From CAWELS01 sp964468205 (GTDB taxonomy: Bacteria > Acidobacteriota > Terriglobia > Bryobacterales > Bryobacteraceae), in NCBI GenBank assembly GCA_964468205.1, contig CAYXVG010000011.1:68140-132139 (forward strand): DNA of 64,000 nucleotides, in the 5' to 3' direction. The notes below the pieces were generated by a model. The model had not been told where the DNA came from and did no database searches. It saw only the letters and a list, made by a program, of their open reading frames with translations. Shown here piece after piece: positions 26,823-35,435 of the stretch (the stretch's first letter is position 1; every line of letters starts with the position of its first letter). The translations under genes and the position numbers were made by a program.

Positions 26823-29453
26823 GTGGCGTATAGCGAATCCAAGCTCAGCACCGGGCTCCCACATCTCGACCACGTCCTGCGCGGCCTTACCCCGGGTGAC
26901 AACGTCGCGTGGCAGATCGAATCAGTCGAGCAGTACCGGCCACTGGTCGAGCCATATTGCGAGCGCGCGCGGACATCCGGCCGCCGCCTCGTCTACTTCA
27001 GATTCGCGGATCATGTGCCATTGATCTCCGACGACTCCTACGTGGAGACGCACCGCCTCGAGCTCAGCCGGGGATACGAGCCTGTGATTACGCAGATCCA
27101 GAACGTGATTGAGAAAGCCGGACCGGAAACCTACTACGTCTTCGACTGCCTGTCGGACGTAGCCGTCGGCTGGTTCAGCGACCGGATGCTCGGGAATTTC
27201 ATCATGCTGGTCTGCCCTTATATCTGGGAGCACAAGGGCATCGCCTACTTCCCTCTGTTTCGAGACGCTCACTCCCATCACGCCACGCATGTTATCGCCG
27301 AGACCGTGCAGGTCATGATCGACGTCTATACCCACAAAGCGAAGACTTACGTGCTTCCGCATAAGGTCGAGCGCCGCTATTCGAACACCATGTACATGCT
27401 CCACGCATGGGAAGGTGACGCATTTCTTCCGGTAACCGACAGCCGCGTGAACACCGAAGTGCTCGCCGGCTCTTCCTCGATGTGGCAAGGCAGCCAGGCC
27501 CAGCACCTCGGCGTCTGGTCGAAAATGTCCGCCCGGGCTGAGGCGGTGCAGAACGCCCGGGACCGCGGGGAGCCTCCCCCGGAGGATGAGCAGGCTCTGC
27601 TCGAGCAACTCCTCCACATGATGGTGAGGAGCGAGGGCCGCATTCTCGAACTCGCCCGAAAGCACCTCAGCCTTTCCGATCTCCTCGAAGTCCGGCGCCG
27701 GATGATCGGAACCGGCCCACTTGGCGGAAAATCCGTCGGCATGCTGCTGGCTCAGTCGATCCTCCGGAAGGCGAACCCGGCCTGGGAAACTATTCTCGAG
27801 CCTCACGACAGCTTCTACATCGGCGCTGACGTTTTCTACACCTACTTGGTCCAGAACGGCCTGTGGTGGATCAAGCAGAAGCAGAAAGATCCGAGAACTT
27901 TCCTCGAGGGGCTGGCGATCGCCCGTCTCCAGATCAGAAACGGGGCGTTTCCCAGGTACATCGTGGATCAGTTCGCCAGCCTCCTCGACTATTTCGGCCA
28001 GTCGCCTATTGTCGTCCGCTCGAGCAGCCTGCTGGAAGACAGCTACGAGAGTACTTTCGCGGGCAAGGCGACGAGCTTCTTCTGCTTGAACCAAGGATCC
28101 CGCGACGAGCGCATGGACGCTTTCGTCGCCGCCGTGAAGGCGGTCTATGCCAGTGGAATGAGTGAGCAGGCTCTGAAATACCGGTCGGTGCACGGCCTGC
28201 TCGGACAGGACGAACAGATGTCCATCCTTGTCCAGCGGGTGTCGGGTAGAGTGCGTGGCCGCTGGTTCTTTCCAGACGTCGCCGGCGTCGGCCTGTCGTT
28301 TAATCCGTACGTCTGGAGCGAGCATATCGACGCCGACGCGGGTGTCGTCCGGCTGGTTCTCGGCCTTGGAACACGAGCCGTGCAGCCTTCCGGCAGCGAT
28401 TTCACACGTCTCATCTCCCTCAATGCGCCGGAGAGGCAGCCACTACGGACCTCGGCCGAAGCGACCAGATGGGCCCAGCGAAGGGTGGACGTACTCGATC
28501 TCGATACCGGCGAGCGCGTGGCCCTCGATTTCCCCGACCTGGCCTCGGAGTGCCCGGAGATTCCTCTCAATCTGTTCGGCTCCCGCGATGAAAAGCTAGT
28601 CCAATGGGCCGCTGAGCGGGACAGGAAGGACGTCTTCCCCTGGTACATCAGCTTCGACGCCCTCATCAGGGAAACTGGCTTCGTCAATCGGATGCGCCAG
28701 ATGCTCGATACGCTCGAGGAGGCCTATGGACACCCGATCGATATCGAATTCGCCGCGAACTTTCAGCCCGATCGCACATACTCCATCAATCTTCTACAGT
28801 GCCGGCCGATGCTCGGGAGGAGCCACGGCGTTGCCGCCGACCTTCCCGCCGACCTCAGTGACGAAGACCGCATACTGGAAGCCCGCGGGCCCGTAATCGG
28901 CTTCAGCCGCGAAGTTGCAGTGGACCGCATCATCTACGTCGTGCCGGCAACCTACTCCGAACTCCCGCTGAAGGATTGCTATACCATTGCGACGCTCATT
29001 GGACGCCTCACCGGAACCGGCGTGACCGGCGCTAGCCGCAACACGCTGCTTCTCGGACCCGGACGATGGGGGACCGTCGATCCGTTCGCCGGGGTGCCAA
29101 TATCGTTCACTGAAATCGATTCCGTTTGTGCCGTCTGTGAAATCGTGGCCATGCGGGAGGGGCTGACGCCGGCTGCCAGCCTCGGCGATCACATGATCAA
29201 CGAGCTGGTCGAATCCGGCATACTCTACTTCACTCTCTTTCCGAAGAAGGGCTTCTTGAATACGGCGCTGCTCGAGGAAGCTCCCAACAAACTAGCCGAG
29301 ATCCTCCCGGACGAAGCTCACTGGTCGCATGTGGTGCGCGTCCTGGATCCCCTCGAATGGAGCGGCAGAAGGCCCCTCCAGCTCAATGCAAGCGTGACCA
29401 AGCAGAAAGTGGTCTGCTACCGGGAGAAAGCCGGCCCGGGTTCCGGATCGTGA
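26823..29453 (+). CDS. KaiC-like / PEP-synthase N-terminal domain fusion
   Basis: 876 residues from GTG 26823, which has GGGAGGT just upstream; ATG 26742 would add 27 residues. Residues 1-250 resemble a KaiC/RecA fold (LSTGLPHLDHVLRGLTPGD), but the P-loop is absent (NVAWQIES instead of GxxGxGKT). The middle carries the PEP/pyruvate-binding ATP-grasp of PPDK or PEP synthase: GPLGGKSVGMLLAQ near 300, SPIVVRSSSLLEDSYESTFAGK near 400, and an INLLQCRPM end near 660. The swivelling phosphohistidine domain and the PEP/pyruvate barrel are missing. About 200 further residues are unassigned. It may be a nucleotide-driven phosphotransfer or sensory protein. The partner is unknown. Confidence 0.75.
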   Translation: MAYSESKLSTGLPHLDHVLRGLTPGDNVAWQIESVEQYRPLVEPYCERARTSGRRLVYFRFADHVPLISDDSYVETHRLELSRGYEPVITQIQNVIEKAGPETYYVFDCLSDVAVGWFSDRMLGNFIMLVCPYIWEHKGIAYFPLFRDAHSHHATHVIAETVQVMIDVYTHKAKTYVLPHKVERRYSNTMYMLHAWEGDAFLPVTDSRVNTEVLAGSSSMWQGSQAQHLGVWSKMSARAEAVQNARDRGEPPPEDEQALLEQLLHMMVRSEGRILELARKHLSLSDLLEVRRRMIGTGPLGGKSVGMLLAQSILRKANPAWETILEPHDSFYIGADVFYTYLVQNGLWWIKQKQKDPRTFLEGLAIARLQIRNGAFPRYIVDQFASLLDYFGQSPIVVRSSSLLEDSYESTFAGKATSFFCLNQGSRDERMDAFVAAVKAVYASGMSEQALKYRSVHGLLGQDEQMSILVQRVSGRVRGRWFFPDVAGVGLSFNPYVWSEHIDADAGVVRLVLGLGTRAVQPSGSDFTRLISLNAPERQPLRTSAEATRWAQRRVDVLDLDTGERVALDFPDLASECPEIPLNLFGSRDEKLVQWAAERDRKDVFPWYISFDALIRETGFVNRMRQMLDTLEEAYGHPIDIEFAANFQPDRTYSINLLQCRPMLGRSHGVAADLPADLSDEDRILEARGPVIGFSREVAVDRIIYVVPATYSELPLKDCYTIATLIGRLTGTGVTGASRNTLLLGPGRWGTVDPFAGVPISFTEIDSVCAVCEIVAMREGLTPAASLGDHMINELVESGILYFTLFPKKGFLNTALLEEAPNKLAEILPDEAHWSHVVRVLDPLEWSGRRPLQLNASVTKQKVVCYREKAGPGSGS

Positions 29454-29485
29454 GTCCCCTGAACTGCGCCGCCGGCTACCGGCTG

Positions 29486-30190
29486 TCACTCCAGGCCGAT
29501 CATCTCCATGCGGAAGGAGCGGAGATCGTCGAGCAGGTAATCCGGCTGGCAGGCAGCCAGTTCCTCGAAACCGCACAGGCCTGTCGCGACGGCGATGGAG
29601 CGGATGCCGTTGGCCTGAGCCGCTTTGACGTCATTCGGATGATCGCCCACCAGGCAGATGGCGCTCGACCTGTCGATCCACCGCTCGCGGCGGGCCTGGC
29701 GCACCGCCAGCCGCGCCAGACCGGTCCGCGTTGTCGCCTGTTCAGCAAACGCCCCGAAACGGAAGTACTGCTTCAGTCCGGCGCATTCCATCTTCCTCCA
29801 GGCAATGCGGCTAAAGTTACCGGTAACGAGGCCGAGAGGAATGCCGCGTCCGTGCAATTTCCGCAGAACCGCCCGGACGCCGGGGCAGAGTTTGCGCGTG
29901 AGGTCACGGCAGCGCCGGGCATGGATCGATTGCGCCTTGGCGGCAATCGCCTCCATTTGGGCGCGGATGTCGCCTGCCTTCATCCCCGCTTCACGCATCA
30001 TCAGCGTCAGGATGGCCCGGTCGAGCATGCCCTGCACGGGGATCCCGTCGATCGAAACCTTCACGCCCGTCACCCGGGCCACCGCATCCGTAAGGGCTGT
30101 ACGGTGGGCCGGCCCGGCTCGCCTCAGCAGCGTGCCGTCGATATCGAAAAGCACAAGCGCCGGGGCGGGGACATCGGGCGGCCGGGACAT
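29486..30190 (-). CDS. HAD-family hydrolase
   Basis: 234 residues from ATG 30190; the frame upstream overlaps the divergent gene and is not used. HAD motif I is VLFDIDGTL with Asp16 nucleophile and Asp18 acid/base. A helical cap follows, then motif II (LGLVTGNFSR near 110), a motif III Lys/Arg region, and motif IV GDHPNDVKAAQANG near 185. The pattern is that of a phosphoglycolate phosphatase-like phosphohydrolase, with unknown substrate. The gene converges with the PEP-binding gene, and its -10 box lies 8 bases from the start codon. Confidence 0.87.
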   Translation of the reverse strand: MSRPPDVPAPALVLFDIDGTLLRRAGPAHRTALTDAVARVTGVKVSIDGIPVQGMLDRAILTLMMREAGMKAGDIRAQMEAIAAKAQSIHARRCRDLTRKLCPGVRAVLRKLHGRGIPLGLVTGNFSRIAWRKMECAGLKQYFRFGAFAEQATTRTGLARLAVRQARRERWIDRSSAICLVGDHPNDVKAAQANGIRSIAVATGLCGFEELAACQPDYLLDDLRSFRMEMIGLE

Positions 30191-30197
30191 TTTCTTG

Positions 30198-30204
30198 TAG
30201 TATA
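30198..30204. promoter_or_regulatory. Overlapping divergent -10 boxes of HAD and glycosyltransferase genes
   Basis: The minus strand reads TATACT (30199-30204), 8 bases before the HAD ATG at 30190. The plus strand reads TAGTAT (30198-30203), 6 bases before the GTG at 30210. The two genes are only 19 bases apart, so both transcripts must start at or beside the start codons and the two promoters cannot be occupied at once. Confidence 0.5.
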
Positions 30205-30209
30205 GCGGG

Positions 30210-31556
30210 GTGGCGTGGATGGAATCGCCGGAGGAACTCCGGATACCGGGGTGGAAGAGATACGTCAACGGCCTGATCGCGCGAAACTTCTCGACGCTCA
30301 CCCGCTACTATGATCAGCTCATCCAGTGGCTCCCCCGGGACGACGACGAAGGCCTGCTGCTCGACGCGATCGACGCTCCCCGGAAGCGCCGGATTGAAAT
30401 TCGCGAAGAGTTTCCGGATCTCCGCGGCGAGCACGGCCGCCGGACCGCCATCCTCATCAACGGCGCCTTCAATCACGACTACGATATCCAGGACCGGCTC
30501 ACCGGGCTCCGCCAGCGGACTACCCGCACGGCGCGTGTCCTGCTCGTGCTGTACAATCCCTACTTCCGGTGGCTCTACATCCTCGCCAACCGCCTCGGCT
30601 TGCGCCGGGGAGAATTGCCTACCACATTCATCACGCGGTCCGGCCTGGCAAGCCTGGCGCGGATCAGCGGCTATGCGATCGTCCGGCAAAGTCCCCACGT
30701 CTACTCTCCCTTCCGCCTGCTCGGACTGGGCGATCTGATAAACCGCCTGCTGCCGTTGGTCCCGCTGCTCAAATGGTTCAGCCTTACTTACCTGGTTGTG
30801 CTACGGCCCGAAATCACCACCCGCCCGCCGGGCCTGACCTGCGTCATCCCGGCCCGCAACGAGCGGGACAACATCGAGAGCGCGCTGCGGCGGTTCCCCA
30901 ACCTCGGCTGCGAAATCGAGATTATCTTCGTCGAAGGGCATTCGACTGACGGAACTTGGGAGGAGATCGAGCGCGTGGCCCGGGAGTGGTCCGGGCGCTT
31001 TCGGATCCGGACGATGCAACAACCGGGCGTGGGCAAGGCGGATGCGGTCCGGCTCGGCTTCGCGCACGCCACCCAGCCGCTGGTGACCATCCTCGATGCC
31101 GATCTGACCATGCCGCCCGAGATGCTCGGCCGCTTCTATGAGGCCTATTGCGCGGGCCTCGCTGACTTCATCAATGGGTCGCGGCTCGTCTATCCCATGG
31201 AAGGCGAGGCCATGCGCTTTCTCAACCGGCTGGGCAATATCTTCTTCGCGAAAACGTTAAGCGGCCTGCTCGGCGCGCGCCTCGGCGACTCGCTGTGTGG
31301 TACAAAGTTGCTTGCGCGGCACGACTATCAGCGTATGGTCGCGTGGCGCGAGGACTTTGGCGACTTCGACCCGTTCGGCGACTTCGAGCTGCTGTTTCCC
31401 GCGGCCGTCCTCGGCCTCGGAATCGAGGACGTCCCGGTCCGCTACCGCGCCCGTACCTACGGGAGCACGAATATCAGCCGGTTCCGCCATGGCTGGCAGC
31501 TTCTGAAAATGACTCTGATCGGGCTCTTTCGGATCAAACTAGGTCCCGGCGTCTAG
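30210..31556 (+). CDS. Glycosyltransferase family 2 fused to a degenerate methyltransferase-like domain
   Basis: 448 residues with a GTG start; ATG 30219 is possible. Residues about 85-205 match the second half of a class I methyltransferase, but the SAM-binding GxGxG strand is gone. The short DDDEGLLLDAIDAPRKRRIEI segment stands in its place. Residues about 210-430 are a GT2 domain: TCVIPARNERDNIESAL, EIIFVEGHSTDGT, the ILDADLTMPPEM metal site and FGDFELLF. It likely transfers a sugar to a lipid carrier or glycan. It heads a run of four surface-glycan genes with 15-base or slightly larger gaps. Confidence 0.85.
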   Translation: MAWMESPEELRIPGWKRYVNGLIARNFSTLTRYYDQLIQWLPRDDDEGLLLDAIDAPRKRRIEIREEFPDLRGEHGRRTAILINGAFNHDYDIQDRLTGLRQRTTRTARVLLVLYNPYFRWLYILANRLGLRRGELPTTFITRSGLASLARISGYAIVRQSPHVYSPFRLLGLGDLINRLLPLVPLLKWFSLTYLVVLRPEITTRPPGLTCVIPARNERDNIESALRRFPNLGCEIEIIFVEGHSTDGTWEEIERVAREWSGRFRIRTMQQPGVGKADAVRLGFAHATQPLVTILDADLTMPPEMLGRFYEAYCAGLADFINGSRLVYPMEGEAMRFLNRLGNIFFAKTLSGLLGARLGDSLCGTKLLARHDYQRMVAWREDFGDFDPFGDFELLFPAAVLGLGIEDVPVRYRARTYGSTNISRFRHGWQLLKMTLIGLFRIKLGPGV

Positions 31557-31571
31557 CCGGCCCCTCTGCTG

Positions 31572-33176
31572 ATGCACAGTAGACAACGACTATTGCTGAT
31601 ACTGCCGGCGCTGCTGCTCCTGCTCTCCGTCCTGCTCGTCGAAAAGCATGGCCCCTACTATCTCGGACAGAACTTCGACCCGGAATACGCCTATCTGCTC
31701 AACTCGCTCAACATCCTCACCCTCAACAGTCCCGGACACACCGATCACCCGGGCACGACACTGCAGGAGCTGGGAGCGGCTGCCGTCTTCGCCCGCTGGG
31801 CGTGGCTCTCGGCGGTCAACGGCTGGGAGGGGCTGCGGACTTCGGTCCTCAGCCATCCGGAAGACTACCTGCGGGTCATCAACTTTACCCTGAATCTGCT
31901 CTTCTGCGCGTTGCTCTTCCTCGTGTCGCGGGCCCTGCTGCGGCGGACCGGCTCGCTCGTGCCGCCGTTCGTCTTCCAGGCAACCTTTCTCGCCTTCGGA
32001 GAAGTGCTGGCCGCCCAGACGCGGGTCTCGCCCGAGCCGCTCCTGCTCAGCGCGGTCCTGGCGCTGATCTGGGCGCTCCTGCCCGCCGTACTCGGCCCCG
32101 CTCCAGAGGCCGCTGCCCACCGGCCGGGAACGGCAATCGCCGCCGGGGTGGTGTTCGGCTTCGGCGTGGTCACGAAAGTAACCTTCCTTCCGCTCGCGGC
32201 GCTTGCGCTCGTGCTGCCGGGATGGAAGCAAAAAGGGAGATTCGCCGCTGCCGCGGCCGCCTCCTCCCTGATCCTGCTCGCACCCATCTTCAGCCAACTC
32301 GGCCGCGTGGCGCAGTGGTTCGTGGGGCTCCTCGTGTACGAAGGAAGATACGGCGAGGGAGACGCCGGGCTGCCTTCCCTGAAGACCTACTTCGGCAACC
32401 TCCTCCAATTGTTTCTCGGCGAGCCGGCCCTTTACCTCTTGCTGGCGTTCCACGGGATCGTCCTCCTCATTCTGTGGCGCCGAACGCTCGAGCCGGACGG
32501 CGCGGCGCAACGGCGTTTTCTCTTCGCGGCGCTGCTGGCTGCCGGCGGCCTCATCGCCATCACCGGGAAACACTACGCCGCGCACTACGCCCTTCCCGCG
32601 ATGGCCTTGACGCCGGCGCTGAGCGCGATCATTGCCGCCCGTGCGCTCGCCAATGGCACACCGTTTCCCCGGCGGCCGGTTCTCGCGGCGGGCGCCGCGT
32701 TAACCTTACTCTGCCTCGCCCTGAACGCCGCGGGCGTCACGCAATGGCTCCGGATCATGGAGGATTACCGCCGCGACGTAGCCGAACAAATGAGGCTCAT
32801 CGCCGCGGCGGGCGATTGCCAGGTGGCCGGTGTCTACCGCGCGTCTCTGCCCTCCTACGCCCTGCATTTCGGAAACGGCTATTCCAACGGCCACCATCGC
32901 GACGGGCTGCAGGAATTGTTCCCCGAAACACTCCACTTCAACATCTTCGACCGGCGCTTCGAGGACCTCGGTTTTACCCCCCGTGACGAAGAGGTCCGGC
33001 GTATTCTCAGCTCCGGCGGATGCGTCCTCCTCCAGGGCGAAGAAGAAATGATGCAGCGGATCCGCGGATTCAACTACGAGGTCCTGCGAGATTCCCTCTG
33101 GGAAGTCCCAGCCCGGCTCCACCTGCCATCGACAGGCGGCGAAGCTGGCAAACAAGCCGGCGCGAGTAATCGATAG
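31572..33176 (+). CDS. Polytopic GT-C-like membrane protein, family A copy 1
   Basis: 534 residues with about ten membrane helices. The first loop holds NFDPEYAYLLNSLNI and HPGTTLQELG, placed where GT-C enzymes carry their acidic catalytic residues. YEGRYGEGDAGLPSLKTYF is in a later loop. A soluble C-terminal part of about 140 residues follows. The gene at 35436 is a paralogue sharing all of these segments. It is probably a lipid-linked sugar transferase acting on the outer face of the membrane, but no named family is certain. It follows the GT2 gene by 15 bases. Confidence 0.7.
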   Translation: MHSRQRLLLILPALLLLLSVLLVEKHGPYYLGQNFDPEYAYLLNSLNILTLNSPGHTDHPGTTLQELGAAAVFARWAWLSAVNGWEGLRTSVLSHPEDYLRVINFTLNLLFCALLFLVSRALLRRTGSLVPPFVFQATFLAFGEVLAAQTRVSPEPLLLSAVLALIWALLPAVLGPAPEAAAHRPGTAIAAGVVFGFGVVTKVTFLPLAALALVLPGWKQKGRFAAAAAASSLILLAPIFSQLGRVAQWFVGLLVYEGRYGEGDAGLPSLKTYFGNLLQLFLGEPALYLLLAFHGIVLLILWRRTLEPDGAAQRRFLFAALLAAGGLIAITGKHYAAHYALPAMALTPALSAIIAARALANGTPFPRRPVLAAGAALTLLCLALNAAGVTQWLRIMEDYRRDVAEQMRLIAAAGDCQVAGVYRASLPSYALHFGNGYSNGHHRDGLQELFPETLHFNIFDRRFEDLGFTPRDEEVRRILSSGGCVLLQGEEEMMQRIRGFNYEVLRDSLWEVPARLHLPSTGGEAGKQAGASNR

Positions 33177-33225
33177 AGGAATGACGAAATCCCCCCGGCG
33201 CGTGTAGAGTAGTTTCTGCGGCGCG

Positions 33226-33591
33226 ATGAATCGCGAAACCGGACCGCACCTCCAAAAGGAGACGTACCGTCATGGCGCCTCTTTAACTGGGTTATTCTCC
33301 ATCTTCACCGCCTGCCTGCTCGGCGCCATGGCGCTGGCCGCCTACATCAAAACCGAAGGAATCGAAAACGTCTGCCTCGCTTATTTCGGCATGGACAGTC
33401 CCGAATATCGCGGGATTTCCCACCGCCCGTTGACGCCCGCGGACAAACTGGCGGACCTCGATTGCGTGGCCGCGGTGAGTGTCACGTATCTCGAAGGACT
33501 CTACCTCCCGTCCGGAGACTTCACCTGACTCCGCAACCGCGAGCCCGAACGCAGAATCGGTCACTCCATCTACCTCTTCGATCTGAGGTAA
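33226..33591 (+). pseudogene. Decayed 3' remnant of a GT39-like gene
   Basis: Residues read from 33331 (ALAAYIKTEGIENVCLAYF) match the last 90 residues of the intact gene at 33644-35431 (GLAAYVQAEGVEEVCLAYF). The match continues beyond an in-frame TGA at 33526-33528 through REPERRIGHSIYLFDLR to TAA 33589. The TGA stands where the intact copy has a Trp codon. The upstream 500 residues are missing. A good ribosome site (AAAGGAG) and ATG at 33271 lead only to a four-codon frame. This is a duplicated gene lost by deletion and nonsense mutation. Confidence 0.8.
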
Positions 33592-33643
33592 AACAAGGCG
33601 CCGTCCTACAGCGGCGATTTTCGCAACTACGGTAAATTGAGAG

Positions 33644-35431
33644 TTGGTCCCGGTCGCATCTTTGCGGGCCGCCAGGGGGATCACACTGGAAAAATCCGAA
33701 CAGCAGACCTCCGCCGGCGGAGGACCATCCCGCATCGAGCGGCACGGGCCGCGGTTATTCGTTGCGCTCACCGCCACTTTGCTGCTCATCATGGCCGCGG
33801 CAATGTTCTCCTCCGCCCGGCGGAAGAGCGTCACATGGGACGAAGCGGGGCACATCGCCCACGGATACGGATACCTGGCCACGGGAAACTTCTGGTTTGA
33901 CCAGGCGCACCCCGCCCTTCCCCGCCTGCTTGCGGGCCTCCCGCTCAAAGCCGTCGAGCCACGGGTCCCCACCGAACACCACTCCTGGCGAAACTTTGAA
34001 TTCGTTGATTACCGGGAGCTCTTCCTGTTTCGCAACCGGGTCGATGCCGACACCATCGTGCTGTTAAGCCGGATCTCGACAATGCTCTGCACTCTGCTGC
34101 TGGGCCTGGCGCTCGCCCTCTGGTGCAAGCGGCAGTTCGGAACCCTGTCGGCGGCCATCGCGCTGGCTCTGTTCGCCTTCGATCCGAACATCCTCGCCTT
34201 CGGGCACTACGCCACCACCGAGATCTTCACCGCGGCTACGCTCTTTGCAACCGTGATCGCCTGGGGCGCCTATCTCGAGTCGCGCAAGCTGCGCTTTCTG
34301 GCCGCTACAGGACTGTTTGCCGGACTTGCCCTCGCAACGAAAACGTCGATGGTCTACATCCTGGGACTCCTTCCCCTCCTGGCCCTCGTGTATTGGCGGT
34401 TGCATCGGCGGAAAGCCGGGCTCGGAAGAATGGCGGTCTCCTTCGTGATCGTGGTGGTCCTTGCCGCCGTCGTCATTGGAGCGGTCTACTGGCCCGAAAC
34501 ACGAGTTCAGATGAAGTACGGCGCGCAGCCGCTGGCGGAACACGTCTCGCCTGACACAGACACCGGGGCGAAGTTCCACTGGCTGGCCACGACGTTCGAC
34601 CTTCCGATGCATCCCTACCTCATGACGTACTACTGGATTGGCCTCAGGAACGAACAGGGTGCGCCGGGCTATTTCCTGGGGGAGGTGTCGAACGCGGGGT
34701 GGTGGTATTACTATCCAGCCGCCCTTCTCGTGAAGGGTACGACTGCATTTCTGGCGGGTCTCTTCATCGCCGCCGGAGCGGTGGCCGGACTCCTCGCCCG
34801 CCGAAGCTTGCTGCCGGCGCTCCGCTCCGCGCCCTTCGCCTGGTATCTCGTCACAATTCCGCCCGCCATCTACTTTGGATTCGCGCTGACGGCGAACATC
34901 GCCTCTGGCTCGCGGCTGCTGCTGCCGATATATCCCTTCCTGTTTGCCTTCATCGGCGGAGTCCTCGGGCACGCCCTCGAATCGCCCCGGCTGTTACGGA
35001 TTCGGAACGCTGCCATCGCCACGCTCGCCGTTCTGCTCGTCGTCGAGAGCGCCCTCGCCCACCCGCACTACCTCGCGTTCTTCAATCTTCCTTCGGGTGG
35101 CAGCCGCCACGGACACCACTATCTGGTCGACTCTAGCCTCGACTGGGGGCAGGATCTCAAAGGGCTCGCCGCTTACGTCCAGGCCGAAGGCGTCGAGGAG
35201 GTCTGCCTCGCCTACTTTGGAATGGACAACCCTGAATACCGCCAGATCCCATATCGATACTTGAACCCGTCTGACAATCCGGAGGAACTGGATTGCCTCG
35301 CCGCCGTGAGCGTAAACTATCTTCAAGGCTTCCGCCTGCCCGGCGAGGCCTATTCGTGGTTCGAGGATCGCGAACCCGATCACCGGATCGGCCATTCCAT
35401 CTACCTGTATGATCTGAGGAAGCGGAATTGA
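33644..35431 (+). CDS. GT39-like (PMT/ArnT-type) membrane glycosyltransferase
   Basis: 595 residues if started at TTG 33644. The true start is uncertain because no in-frame ATG occurs before residue 50; a TTG at 33662 or a start after AGGGGGA near 33680 are alternatives. The GT-C signature is clear: VTWDEAGHIAHGYGYLATGNF in the first loop carries the catalytic Asp-Glu, followed by HPALPRLLAGLPL. About ten helices follow, with a periplasmic end containing DSSLDWGQDLKGLAAYV. It should use a polyprenyl-phosphate sugar to glycosylate lipid or protein. It ends 4 bases before the next gene. Confidence 0.85.
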   Translation: MVPVASLRAARGITLEKSEQQTSAGGGPSRIERHGPRLFVALTATLLLIMAAAMFSSARRKSVTWDEAGHIAHGYGYLATGNFWFDQAHPALPRLLAGLPLKAVEPRVPTEHHSWRNFEFVDYRELFLFRNRVDADTIVLLSRISTMLCTLLLGLALALWCKRQFGTLSAAIALALFAFDPNILAFGHYATTEIFTAATLFATVIAWGAYLESRKLRFLAATGLFAGLALATKTSMVYILGLLPLLALVYWRLHRRKAGLGRMAVSFVIVVVLAAVVIGAVYWPETRVQMKYGAQPLAEHVSPDTDTGAKFHWLATTFDLPMHPYLMTYYWIGLRNEQGAPGYFLGEVSNAGWWYYYPAALLVKGTTAFLAGLFIAAGAVAGLLARRSLLPALRSAPFAWYLVTIPPAIYFGFALTANIASGSRLLLPIYPFLFAFIGGVLGHALESPRLLRIRNAAIATLAVLLVVESALAHPHYLAFFNLPSGGSRHGHHYLVDSSLDWGQDLKGLAAYVQAEGVEEVCLAYFGMDNPEYRQIPYRYLNPSDNPEELDCLAAVSVNYLQGFRLPGEAYSWFEDREPDHRIGHSIYLYDLRKRN

Positions 35432-35435
35432 TCTC

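Noticed and set aside
26922..28325. 467-residue minus-strand frame opposite the KaiC/PPDK fusion
   Set aside because: Composition is that of an antisense shadow (His/Asp/Val-rich), with no ribosome site, and the opposite strand encodes conserved ATP-grasp motifs.
33526..33528. In-frame TGA as a selenocysteine or readthrough codon
   Set aside because: The intact paralogue has Trp, most of the gene is missing, and no SECIS-like hairpin was seen; a nonsense mutation in a pseudogene is simpler.
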